A stretch of DNA of 57,458 nt from positions 1 to 57,458 of the forward strand of contig DYJA01000039.1 in the NCBI GenBank assembly GCA_020723345.1, given 5' to 3'. Shown piece by piece: positions 23,314 through 30,639 of the stretch. The DNA comes from Candidatus Aquidulcis sp. (GTDB lineage: Bacteria; Chloroflexota; Anaerolineae; UBA4142). The position numbers were made by a program, and so were the translations under genes. The notes beneath the pieces are model-generated. The model did not search any database, was not told where the DNA came from, and saw only the letters and a program-made list of their open reading frames with translations. Each line of letters opens with the position of its first letter. Position 1 is the stretch's first letter.

Positions 23314-23943
23314 ATGCCAATCATCTGGGGAGACCCAATCGGTCTCCGTCCCTTTGAAGAACCGATTAGCGACGCGGAAAGCGCGCGATTGTATCGCTGG
23401 TGCCGCGACGAAGAGTTGTTGCGTTGGAGCGGCGGTGAGCCGACTGAATTGACGCTGCCGGAATTCCGCGAGCAATTGCGCGGCGATCATCAAGACCTCT
23501 TCGATCATCGCCGCGTCTTTTTCATTCTGTCGCGCCCCTTCGACAGAGTTTATCCTGAGCACAGTCGAAGGACTCAGGGCGAATTCATTGGGCGCATCGG
23601 TTGTTTCGCGATTGATTGGACCCGGCGCGAAGGTGAACTGGGGATCGTGATCGGCGAAAAGGCGTTGTGGGGCAAGGGCTATGGGCGCGCGGCGGTCACT
23701 TTGTTGTTGCAGCACCTGTTCGAAACGACGTTGCTCGAACGGATTTTCCTTTTCACCTATCCCGAAAATATTCGCGCGCAGCGGTGCTTTGCCGCGTGCG
23801 GTTTTCGTTGGCGCGGCGCGACGCGACGATTTTCCATCGCGCGCGGCGAACATGACGGCGTCGAAATGGAAATTACGCGGCGCGAATTTCTGGAGCGTTG
23901 GAATGTGCGCGCTCCGGAAATGTCATCCAGCATGGCAAAATGA
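23314..23943 (+). CDS. GNAT acetyltransferase carrying a repeat-encoded insert
   Basis: A 209-residue RimJ/RimL-type N-acetyltransferase: LRPFEEPISDAESARLYRWC, VIGEKALWGKGYGRAAVTLL for acetyl-CoA binding, and YPENIRAQRCFAACGFRWRG. Between ILSRPF and GEFIGRIGCF lies an insert DRVYPEHSRRTQ, encoded by a dispersed TTCGAC/GCTCAGG repeat. The core fold falls on both sides of it, and the frame is kept. The stop overlaps the next start (ATGA). The gap before this gene (23246-23313) is a GATTGCCTGAT-type repeat. Confidence 0.83.
   Translation: MPIIWGDPIGLRPFEEPISDAESARLYRWCRDEELLRWSGGEPTELTLPEFREQLRGDHQDLFDHRRVFFILSRPFDRVYPEHSRRTQGEFIGRIGCFAIDWTRREGELGIVIGEKALWGKGYGRAAVTLLLQHLFETTLLERIFLFTYPENIRAQRCFAACGFRWRGATRRFSIARGEHDGVEMEITRREFLERWNVRAPEMSSSMAK
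23536..23579 (+). repeat. TTCGAC/GCTCAGG dispersed repeat, copy inside a GNAT gene
   Basis: CCCTTCGACAGAG, then CCTGAGCACAGTCGAAGG and ACTCAGGG: an inverted-repeat unit lying wholly inside the acetyltransferase frame. Relatives are at 26631, 35980 and 57383. Confidence 0.8.
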
Positions 23944-24863
23944 CAAAGCGCGTTCTTCTCACGATTGTTGGATTCCTCGTGGCGATTGTGCTTGTCGCCA
24001 ACGCGCGGGCGCTGTACGAAGGCGTCTTTTTTTATTTGCGCGATGTCGTCACGTACGATCCGCGCGCCGTCCAACCGATCAGCCGCGCGGGGCGTTACGC
24101 GTCGGTGTACGATCTCGTCGCGGCGCGCAACGCGGAACGTCGCGCGTACATCCTCCAGCGCGCAAGTCGTTTGCCGATGGTTGAAATTCCAATCTCCAAT
24201 TCTCTAACCTCCAATCTCTTTATTCGTTTCGCCGACGCGCCGGGACCGTACACGATTTTCTCCGCGCACTACGACAAACTGTACGACGACGCGAACTATC
24301 AAGGCGCGTCGGATAACACGGCGGCGGTCAGCGTGCTGCTCGCGGCGATGGACGAATTGGCGCGGCGCGGCGACGGCGGCAACCGCGCCTTTCTGTTCAC
24401 CGGCGAAGAAGAGACCGGCTTGCGCGGCGCGCAGGCATTCGTCGAGTACGCGCGCGCCAACAATATTCAGATTCGCGCGATCATAAACTTTGACAACATC
24501 GGACGCGGCAGTCTAGCGATTCGTCCACTAGCGGAGATTCCGGGCTTCGTCTTCACACTGCCGTTGATCGGCGATTTCGCGTACGATGGTCGCGCGCTGC
24601 GCGCCAGTCCTGCTTATCCGCTGGCAAACCCGCGCTTGACCCAGGAACTCGTTCGCGCGCAACCAGGCATCGTCGTGTCCGAGCGGTTTACGGCGCGTGG
24701 CGATTCGAACGTTTTTCAAGCGGATGGAATTGACACAGTTCTTATTAGCAGCGATAATATGTACTACCTCGAAACGACGTGGCACACCTACGCCGACCGC
24801 GTGGAGTTGTTGGACGAAAGCAATTTGGATCTCGCATTCGAGTTGATTATGAAAGTCAAATAA
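23940..24863 (+). CDS. M28-family zinc aminopeptidase, membrane-anchored
   Basis: A 307-residue protein with an N-terminal signal anchor (VLLTIVGFLVAIVLVANA) and an extracytoplasmic M28 peptidase domain. Expected di-zinc ligands and catalytic residues are all visible: His in FSAHYDKLY, Asp in GASDNTAAVSVL, the Glu pair in FTGEEETGLRG, Asp in IINFDNIGRG, and a C-terminal His in TTWHTYADRVE. The segment IPISNSLTSNL near residue 85 comes from an AATCTCCAATTC-type repeat inserted in frame (about 24187-24222). The start overlaps the previous stop (ATGA). Confidence 0.87.
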   Translation: MTKRVLLTIVGFLVAIVLVANARALYEGVFFYLRDVVTYDPRAVQPISRAGRYASVYDLVAARNAERRAYILQRASRLPMVEIPISNSLTSNLFIRFADAPGPYTIFSAHYDKLYDDANYQGASDNTAAVSVLLAAMDELARRGDGGNRAFLFTGEEETGLRGAQAFVEYARANNIQIRAIINFDNIGRGSLAIRPLAEIPGFVFTLPLIGDFAYDGRALRASPAYPLANPRLTQELVRAQPGIVVSERFTARGDSNVFQADGIDTVLISSDNMYYLETTWHTYADRVELLDESNLDLAFELIMKVK

Positions 24864-24864
24864 A

Positions 24865-24907
24865 AGTTCCTCCGAGTTCCCCAAAATTCCTGGGTCTCGG
24901 AGGAACT
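24865..24907 (+). repeat. Long hairpin between M28 peptidase and DegV genes
   Basis: AGTTCCTCCGAG pairs with CTCGGAGGAACT across a 19-nt loop; a partial second GGAGGAATTCGGAGG follows. It may act as a terminator or processing site. The final GGAGG also serves as ribosome-binding site for degV-like. Confidence 0.6.
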
Positions 24908-24929
24908 CAGAGGAATTCGGAGGTTTGGC

Positions 24930-25772
24930 GTGACAATTCGCATTGTTACGGACAGCACGTGCGATTTGCCGAAAGAGCTGGCGGACGCGCACGGCATCAC
25001 CGTCATTCCTTGTTACATCAATATCGGCGCGCGCAGTTTTCTCGATGGCGTGGACTTGACGCGCCAAGCATTTTACGCGCGTCTGTCGACGTATGAACAA
25101 TTTCCGAAAACAGCCGCGCCGGGCAGCGAGATGTTTCACGCGACGTACGAGCGCTTGGCTGACGAAGGCGCGACCGAAATCCTTTCGATTCATCTCTCGT
25201 CGACCCTGAGCGCGCTGTTCAACGTCGCAACGCTGGGCGCGCAAGAAGTGCGCGGCGCGACGGTCACGCTATTCGACTCGCGGCAATTGTCGTTGGGTTT
25301 GGGATGGCAGGCGACGACTGCCGCGCAAATGGTCGCGGCGGGCAAATCAGTTTCTGAGATCGTGGCGGCGCTGCGCGAGCAAATCGGGCGGACGTACACC
25401 TGTGCGGCGTTGGACACGCTGGAAAATTTACGGCGCGGGGGCAGGGTGTCGCGCCTGGTCGAGACTTTGGGCACCGCGCTTCAGATCAAGCCGCTGGTCA
25501 GGGTCCATGACGGCGAAGTGGGCATCGAAAGAACGCGCACGCGCAAAGGCGCGCTAGAACATCTGGGAAATTGGATCCGCGAGTTAGGCGCACTGGAGCA
25601 CGCGGCAATCGTCTATACGGATCGACCGGAACGCGGAGAGGAGTTGCGTCAACTGCTTCGACCATTTTGCCCGTGGGCGGAGCGCGCGCTGTCGATTCAA
25701 CTGACGCCGATCATCGGCGCGCACTTGGGACCCGGCGCGGCCGGCGTCGCGTGCGTTGTGAAAGAGCAATAA
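24930..25772 (+). CDS. DegV-family fatty-acid-binding protein
   Basis: A 280-residue DegV (FakB-like) protein. The N-terminal IVTDSTCDLPKELADAHGITV is diagnostic. The ligand-binding Ser/Thr positions are in TAAPGSEMFHATY and SIHLSSTLSALFNVA, and DTLENLRRGGRVSR and LQIKPLV are also typical. FakB proteins hold a fatty acid for phosphorylation by FakA (DAK kinase). No fakA is in the window, so FakB function is inference. The start is GTG with GGAGG upstream, and a good terminator follows. Confidence 0.9.
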   Translation: MTIRIVTDSTCDLPKELADAHGITVIPCYINIGARSFLDGVDLTRQAFYARLSTYEQFPKTAAPGSEMFHATYERLADEGATEILSIHLSSTLSALFNVATLGAQEVRGATVTLFDSRQLSLGLGWQATTAAQMVAAGKSVSEIVAALREQIGRTYTCAALDTLENLRRGGRVSRLVETLGTALQIKPLVRVHDGEVGIERTRTRKGALEHLGNWIRELGALEHAAIVYTDRPERGEELRQLLRPFCPWAERALSIQLTPIIGAHLGPGAAGVACVVKEQ

Positions 25773-25774
25773 AT

Positions 25775-25812
25775 CAAAGGGCTGGATACCTCGTGGCATC
25801 CAGCCCTTTGAT
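25775..25812 (+). terminator. Strong bidirectional hairpin terminator after degV-like
   Basis: TCAAAGGGCTGGAT (25775-25788) and ATCCAGCCCTTTGA (25799-25812) are perfectly complementary, with a 10-nt loop. It lies between convergent genes and may serve both. Confidence 0.75.
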
Positions 25813-25821
25813 GAAGAGTGC

Positions 25822-26148
25822 TTACGCGGCTCGCTGTGTTCGATCTTTGAGATAGTCATCCACTTCAGATCGCGCTTTTTGGAAGGCACGTACCAATCCT
25901 TCGTCGGGTCCTTTGTAGCCGCCCACCGTTCGCTTGGCGCAGGCGGAACAGCCCATCAACGCTTTGTACCGATCAGGATTGCAATCCAAACAGCCGCATT
26001 GTTTGATCATCAACATTGAAAACGCGAGACTGTCGGGGTGGTCTTCCGGCAAACCGGCGACGCGTTTTACGAGTTCGCGCCATTTGCCGTTTCGAACACT
26101 CACCAGCGCAGGCACACTTTTGTGCGGAAACAAAATCTCTGCGCGCAT
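25822..26148 (-). CDS. Hypothetical Cys-rich protein
   Basis: A 108-residue protein with a central Cys cluster, KQCGCLDCNPDRYKALMGCSAC, spaced like a small metal site. Around it are a basic N-terminal part (SVRNGKWRELVKRVAG) and a C-terminal helix (LVRAFQKARSEVDDYLKD). I do not recognise the family. A GTG at 26160 could extend it by four residues. It lies downstream of rnpB on the same strand and could be reached by read-through. Confidence 0.6.
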   Translation of the reverse strand: MRAEILFPHKSVPALVSVRNGKWRELVKRVAGLPEDHPDSLAFSMLMIKQCGCLDCNPDRYKALMGCSACAKRTVGGYKGPDEGLVRAFQKARSEVDDYLKDRTQRAA

Positions 26149-26227
26149 TCCTTCTTTCACTCCCTTTCGTATTTGCGCGGCTCACGCTGCGCTGCGTGTC
26201 CGCACAGTGATAAAGAACATTCAGACC

Positions 26228-26256
26228 ACCCTTGCGAAGGTCTCCTTCGCAAGGGT
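26228..26256 (-). terminator. Hairpin terminator after RNase P RNA
   Basis: ACCCTTGCGAAGG and CCTTCGCAAGGGT form a perfect 13-bp stem around TCT, 8-10 bp beyond the rnpB 3' end. Read on the minus strand it is followed by a T-rich but broken tract (GGTCTGAATGTTCTTT). Confidence 0.6.
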
Positions 26257-26263
26257 GAGCAGA

Positions 26264-26717
26264 ACGGCAAGCAAACCGTACCCCCGATTCTGTTCTATCC
26301 GTCATCTGTCTCGCGATCCTTGCGGATCGCGGTTGCGATTGCTCGATTGGCGAGAAGACTCGCCGTACGCGCATCGCCACTGCGACGGGAATCCGCGCGC
26401 TCGCGCGCGTGGATCCCACCCGCCTTGCTCCCAGTTGGACATTCACCCAGCCGCCGCAGTCGCCTGCGACGCTGGCGGGCTTTTACCCCGCCGGTTCGCT
26501 CCGGTCCCACTTGCGTGGGTGGACTTGTTTTCTGTTGCAGTTGTCGTCAACCCCCGCTTACGCCTCCCCTGTTGATAACGGGGGAGGTTGGGTGGGGGTG
26601 CCCTCACTTGCTGTTTCGTGAGGCAACCGCGTCCTTCGACTATGCTCAGGACAGGGAGTCGGGAAGTTCCTCTCGCGCTTGGCAACAAGCGCGAGCGACG
26701 GATCGTTTGCTTGCCTG
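26264..26717 (-). ncRNA. rnpB: RNase P RNA (type A)
   Basis: The catalytic RNA that trims tRNA 5' ends. On the minus strand the order of conserved segments is: P1 strand GGCAAGCAAAC, CR-I GAGGAACTTCCCGACTCC, CTGCAACAGAAAACAAGTCC, GGGGTAAAAGCCCGCCAGCG, CTGGGAGCAAGGCGGGTGGG, CAGATGACGG, then ACAGAATCGGGGGTACGG and the closing P1 strand GTTTGCTTGCC. The two P1 strands pair perfectly over 11 bp and fix the ends near 26717 and 26264. A TTCGAC/GCTCAGG dispersed repeat is inserted just after CR-I. The length, about 450 nt, is at the long end for type A. It starts 11 bp after tRNA-Lys. Protein frames called here are not real. Confidence 0.92.
26631..26652 (-). repeat. TTCGAC/GCTCAGG repeat inside RNase P RNA
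   Basis: GTCCTTCGACTATGCTCAGG AC reads as a hairpin in the RNA, directly after the CR-I segment GAGGAACTTCCCGACTCC. It is of the same family as the repeats at 23536, 35980 and 57383. Confidence 0.8.
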
Positions 26718-26727
26718 TTGATTTCAG

Positions 26728-26800
26728 TGAGGCGGCAGGGAATCGAACCCTGAACCCACAGCTTAAAAGGCTGTTGCTCTGCCAATTGAGCTACCGCCCC
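26728..26800 (-). tRNA. tRNA-Lys (anticodon UUU)
   Basis: A 73-nt cloverleaf on the minus strand. The acceptor is GGGGCGG/CCGCCTC (one G-T pair), the D-arm GCTC-AATTGGCA-GAGC, the anticodon arm ACAGC-CTTTTAA-GCTGT, and the T-arm CAGGG-TTCGATT-CCCTG. The discriminator is A and no CCA is encoded. The RNase P RNA begins about 11 bp downstream on the same strand. Confidence 0.95.
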
Positions 26801-26828
26801 AGAATGACTTGCTAAAGCCGACGCTCTT

Positions 26829-27293
26829 TCACGGACGAAAGAGTTCGGGATGTTGTTTAGTATGCGAGTTAAGACTGATCGCAGACAAGATCATCACTGT
26901 CCAATTGATCGGCAAGACACAGCAGATTCCGAAACCTGCGGTCAAGACGGTCACGGGACACATGATCAAGGTATCCCACGCGACCAAACCAAGTAACAAG
27001 ATGAGCCCGGTCGTCGTGCGTCCTGCGTAGATCCATCCAAAACCCGGCAATCCAAAGAAACCGAGCAGAATCTCGAGCAACATCGCGGTGCTGCGTTCCT
27101 TGAGTGGCTGCGGATACGGCTGCGCGGCGTATGGTAATGGTTGATATCCGGGCGTTTGCGGATTCCCTACCAACTGAGTACCTGGCAACGCTTGAAACTG
27201 GGTCCGAAATTGGTGCCCGCACTGAGGACACACCTCCGCTTGCAGCGGTTGCGCCGCGCCGCACCGTGGACATGCCTTCAACGATTGTGCCAT
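26829..27293 (-). CDS. Zinc-ribbon plus TM2-like membrane protein
   Basis: A 154-residue protein. It has an N-terminal double-Cys zinc ribbon (CPRCGAAQPLQAEVCPQCG), a Gln/Pro-rich linker, and then a TM2-like domain of two to three membrane helices: MLLEILLGFFGLPGFGWIYAG with the conserved Gly/Tyr motif, GLILLLGLVAWDTLIM and CCVLPINWTVMILSAIS. TM2 proteins are small membrane proteins of unclear role. It is located 29 bp upstream of tRNA-Lys on the same strand. Confidence 0.78.
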   Translation of the reverse strand: MAQSLKACPRCGAAQPLQAEVCPQCGHQFRTQFQALPGTQLVGNPQTPGYQPLPYAAQPYPQPLKERSTAMLLEILLGFFGLPGFGWIYAGRTTTGLILLLGLVAWDTLIMCPVTVLTAGFGICCVLPINWTVMILSAISLNSHTKQHPELFRP

Positions 27294-27358
27294 GGATTCC
27301 TCATTGCACTGACCAGAGTGACACGCAAGGACTCTCGAATTTTTAATGTGGAGTAGGC

Positions 27359-27391
27359 AAAAAAATCGGCGTGAAATAATGCTTCACGCCG
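27359..27391 (-). terminator. Terminator of a short minus-strand transcript
   Basis: CGGCGTGAA (27367-27375) pairs with TTCACGCCG (27383-27391); on the minus strand a run of seven T follows. It sits upstream of the zinc-ribbon/TM2 gene and 67 bp downstream of a minus-strand promoter, so it would end a ~100-nt RNA or act as an attenuator. Confidence 0.65.
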
Positions 27392-27463
27392 CGATGGGTG
27401 AAGTCGCACCAGCTTGAGTTACTTGCGCTCCTGTTTCATCTGCTCTGCTCCGTTCGCAATACT

Positions 27464-27493
27464 AGTTTACCACAACTAGGCGCGTATTGTCAA
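27464..27493 (-). promoter_or_regulatory. Minus-strand promoter of a short leader or sRNA
   Basis: TTGACA (27493-27488) and TAAACT (27469-27464) on the minus strand, spacer 18 bp. The predicted RNA of roughly 100 nt contains a tiny ORF with a weak GGAGCAG ribosome-binding site (MKQERK) before the terminator. Confidence 0.55.
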
Positions 27494-27522
27494 GCCGAAT
27501 TGTGCGCGTTGCGAAATTCGAT

Positions 27523-27551
27523 TTGATTTATTTAGGGCGCGTGTGTATAAT
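27523..27551 (+). promoter_or_regulatory. Promoter of the TRAP transporter operon
   Basis: TTGATT (27523-27528), a 17-bp spacer and TATAAT (27546-27551), 44 bp ahead of the TRAP permease ATG. It is divergent from the minus-strand promoter at 27464. Confidence 0.7.
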
Positions 27552-27594
27552 GGAAACAAATTTGCCAGCCATCAGACGACTCTAGGAGGAGGGA

Positions 27595-29478
27595 ATGAGG
27601 GAATTCCGCGGCAAGGTTGCCATCTTCATCGGTGTTGTTTACGTCGCGTTCGTTCTGTGGTCGCTTTACGGTGCGGTGATGCCCGTCGAAACGTACATGT
27701 TTCGGATGGTGCATCTGGGTTTCATCTACGCGCTCGCATTTTTAGTTTATCCTCTTTCGAAAAAACAAGACCGTTGGACGCGCTGGCTCGACCTCGCGTT
27801 TGCGATCCTGGGTGTCCTCGCGATTGCGTACGCGCTGATCGATCTCGACGCGTTCATTCGCCGCTCCACGCTCCCCGATCCGCCCGATCTGTTCTTCGGG
27901 CTTGCCGCGATTTTGCTGCTGATCGAACTTTCGCGCCGCGTGGTCGGCAACACGTTTACGATTGTTCTGATCGGATTTCTCCTCTATATTTTCTTCGGTC
28001 CACTTTTTCCCACTGAAATCGCGCACAAAGGATACGACATTGATCGCCTCGTCGGTCACATGTTCATGACGCTCGAAGGCATCTTCGGCGTGCCGTTGTC
28101 CGTGAGTGTTTCGTTCGTAATGTTGTTCGTCGTCTACGGCGTGCTGATGGACGCGGCAGGCGCGGGCGCGTTCTGGCTCGAACTGTCGCTCGCGTTGATG
28201 GGACGCGGTCCGGCGAGCGCGGGACGCGGCGCGGTGATGACAACCGCGCTGCTTGGCGGTCCGCAAGCGAGCGGCGTCGCGACGACGATGTCCGTCACGC
28301 CGATTATGTGGCCCATCTTGAAAAAAGCCGGATACACCGCCGATATGGCGGCGGGCTTGGTCGCGGCGGGCGGCATCGGCGCGGTGATTTCTCCGCCGAT
28401 GATGGGCGCGGCGGCATTCTTGATTATGCAATTTCTGCGCGTCTCGTTTTGGGATGTCGTCGTGATGGTCACGATGCCGACTCTGTTGTACTACGTCGGC
28501 ACGTTCTTCATGGTCGAGATGGAAGCGCGCAAGCACAAGTTTACGCCGCCCGATTCGACCGGCAAAACGTTTGCCGATGTGATGCGGACGCGCGGCTATC
28601 ACCTCATTTCGATTGCGGTGCTCGTCGCGCTGTTGGTGCTGGGACGTTCGCCGGAAGATGCCGCGCTCTGGGCGATTGCCGCGGTGATCGCGACGAGTTT
28701 CTTGAGCAAGGATCGCGGCGAGTGGCTCACACCCAAGCGCATCTGGGACGCGACAATCGAAGGCGCGAAGAATATGTTGCCGGTCGCGATTTTGCTCGCG
28801 GCTGCCGGATTGATCGTCGGCGTCTTTTCGCTGACCGGACTCGGACTGAAAATTTCAAACATCATCATGTCGCTCAGCGGCGGCTCGACGATTCTCGCGC
28901 TGCTCCTCGCGCTCCTCGCGTCGTTCATCATCGGGCTGTCGCTGCCGATCACCGCGACGTACATTATGACAGTCGTGATGGTCGCGCCCGCGCTCGTCAA
29001 AGTCGGCGTGCCGGAACATGTCGCGCATCTGCTCGCGTTCTATTTCGCGGTTCTGTCGGAGGTCTCGCCGCCGGTCGGCTTGTCGCCGTCGGCAGCCGCG
29101 GCGGTCACCGGCGGCAATCCGTTCGGCGCGATGATGCAGGCGTGGAAATATTCGTTGCCCGCGTTTCTTGTTCCCTTCTTTTTCGCCGCGACGACTGTTG
29201 GCGCGAATTTGCTGATCGTCGGCGCGAACTGGGGCGGGTTTATCGAAGCAACCGTCACGGCGACGCTCGCGCTCTTTTTCCTCGCGCTCGGCATCATCGG
29301 ATTTTTCCGCAGCGCGCTGAACTGGGTCGAACGCGCGATCCTGATCGTGATCGCGTGTATGATGGTTTTGGATCCGATTGACTTGTCGTTGATGGGTTTA
29401 CTGCCGGTTGCCATCGCGCTGATTGTAGTCGCGCGCAATTATTTTGTGAATCAACCACAGCGTAGGACAAATTTGTAA
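27595..29478 (+). CDS. TRAP transporter fused permease (DctQM type, TAXI system)
   Basis: A 627-residue polytopic membrane protein combining the small (4-TM) and large (12-TM) TRAP subunits, as is usual for TAXI-type systems. Visible DctM features are FVMLFVVYGVLMDAAGAGAF, GGPQASGVATTMSVTPIMWP, AGGIGAVISPPMMGAAAFL, SLPITATYIMTVVMVAP and EVSPPVGLSPSAAAAVTGGN. TRAP systems import organic acids or amino acids using ion gradients and a binding protein. AGGAGGAGGG precedes the ATG. The last residues (QRRTNL) and the TAA lie in the following palindrome. Confidence 0.93.
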   Translation: MREFRGKVAIFIGVVYVAFVLWSLYGAVMPVETYMFRMVHLGFIYALAFLVYPLSKKQDRWTRWLDLAFAILGVLAIAYALIDLDAFIRRSTLPDPPDLFFGLAAILLLIELSRRVVGNTFTIVLIGFLLYIFFGPLFPTEIAHKGYDIDRLVGHMFMTLEGIFGVPLSVSVSFVMLFVVYGVLMDAAGAGAFWLELSLALMGRGPASAGRGAVMTTALLGGPQASGVATTMSVTPIMWPILKKAGYTADMAAGLVAAGGIGAVISPPMMGAAAFLIMQFLRVSFWDVVVMVTMPTLLYYVGTFFMVEMEARKHKFTPPDSTGKTFADVMRTRGYHLISIAVLVALLVLGRSPEDAALWAIAAVIATSFLSKDRGEWLTPKRIWDATIEGAKNMLPVAILLAAAGLIVGVFSLTGLGLKISNIIMSLSGGSTILALLLALLASFIIGLSLPITATYIMTVVMVAPALVKVGVPEHVAHLLAFYFAVLSEVSPPVGLSPSAAAAVTGGNPFGAMMQAWKYSLPAFLVPFFFAATTVGANLLIVGANWGGFIEATVTATLALFFLALGIIGFFRSALNWVERAILIVIACMMVLDPIDLSLMGLLPVAIALIVVARNYFVNQPQRRTNL

Positions 29479-29489
29479 ATTTGTCCAAC
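29462..29489 (+). repeat. GGACAA palindrome, copy 3, ending the TRAP permease frame
   Basis: Arms GTAGGACAAATTT and AAATTTGTCCAAC around GT. The permease frame enters the palindrome and stops at the TAA 29476-29478 in its centre. The ribosome-binding site of the next gene follows. Confidence 0.85.
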
Positions 29490-29513
29490 AAAATTTTTTC
29501 AGGAGGAGAAAAA

Positions 29514-30623
29514 ATGAAAGTCAGAACGATTATTTTCGCGATCGCGCTGATCGCGATGGTGGCGGCGTGCGCGCCCGCGCCGACGCCCGCGCCCACTGCC
29601 GCGCCGCCGACCAAAGCGCCAGTCGTCGAGCCGACGAAAGCGCCGGTCGCGACGACCGCGCCCGCGCAACCGACGGCGGTGCCGCCAACCGCCGCGCCCA
29701 AGCCGACTGATCCGCCCAAACCGATGGCGTTCAGTCTGGTGACCGGCGGCACCGGCGGTGTGTGGTATCCGCTCGGCGGCGCGATTTCCGGCGTCGTCGG
29801 CAAGAACGTGCCCGGCGTGTCGATCACCGTCGAAGCAACAACGGCGGCGACGGACAATTTGAAATTGCTCACCGCCAACAAAGCCGGGATGGCGTTCGCG
29901 TACGATTATCACGCGGGCTGGGTGAACGATGGCAAGATGCCTGGTCTCACCGGCAAGTTCAACGCGCGCATCGTGATGGCGTTCTACGAACAGCCGTTGC
30001 ACGTCGTCACGAAGGATGGCACCGGGATCAAGACGCTGGAAGATCTCAAGGGCAAACGCGTTTCCACCGGCGCGCCGAACAGCGGCACGGAAGAGCAAGC
30101 CGGTTACGTGCTCAAAGGTCTCGGCATTGACATTGACAAGGACATCAAGCGCGAGAAACTAGGCGCGGCGGAATGTGTCGCCGGGCTCAAGGATGGCAAA
30201 CTCGACGCGTTCTTCTGGAGCGGCGCGGTGCCCACCGCCTCGATCATCGATTTGGCGAACACGCCCGGCTTGAAGATGGTCTTGCTCCCGATCAGCGGCG
30301 AACTCGGCGACAAGATCATGAAGGCGAATCCCGGCGTCTTCCACGCAACCGCATTCAAGAAAGATTCGTACAAAGGCGTGGATGCGGACGTGCCGACAAT
30401 CGGCATTACCGCGGTGATCCACGTGTTGGACACGTTCTCCGAAGAACGGGTCTATCAAATCGTGAGTGCGCTCTTTGCGAATATGAACGATCTCGCAGTC
30501 GTCGCGAAAGAAGTCAAGGACTTGACCCCAGCGAAATCAATGGCGCAGTTGGGTCCCGACGCGCAAAAGTTGTTGCATCCCGGCGCAGTCAAGTTCTTCA
30601 AGGAAAAAGGCGCGTTGAAGTAG
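29514..30623 (+). CDS. TAXI-family TRAP substrate-binding lipoprotein
   Basis: A 369-residue binding protein of the TAXI TRAP family. The signal peptide ends in a lipobox (LIAMVAAC), followed by a long Pro/Thr/Ala linker (PTPAPTAAPPTKAPV). The TAXI core begins SLVTGGTGGVWYPLGGAISG and continues TTAATDNLKLLTANKAGMAF and RVSTGAPNSGTEEQAG. It delivers substrate to the fused permease encoded upstream. Known TAXI substrates include glutamate and 2-oxoglutarate, but the ligand here cannot be read. ATG 29514 is set by AGGAGG. Confidence 0.92.
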   Translation: MKVRTIIFAIALIAMVAACAPAPTPAPTAAPPTKAPVVEPTKAPVATTAPAQPTAVPPTAAPKPTDPPKPMAFSLVTGGTGGVWYPLGGAISGVVGKNVPGVSITVEATTAATDNLKLLTANKAGMAFAYDYHAGWVNDGKMPGLTGKFNARIVMAFYEQPLHVVTKDGTGIKTLEDLKGKRVSTGAPNSGTEEQAGYVLKGLGIDIDKDIKREKLGAAECVAGLKDGKLDAFFWSGAVPTASIIDLANTPGLKMVLLPISGELGDKIMKANPGVFHATAFKKDSYKGVDADVPTIGITAVIHVLDTFSEERVYQIVSALFANMNDLAVVAKEVKDLTPAKSMAQLGPDAQKLLHPGAVKFFKEKGALK

Positions 30624-30639
30624 AAATGACGGGCGACCG

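Noticed and set aside
26038-26721. 227-residue ORF across the RNase P RNA
   Set aside because: The region is explained by a type A RNase P RNA with pairing P1 strands; the peptide is repeat-derived (e.g. SFDYAQDRESG).
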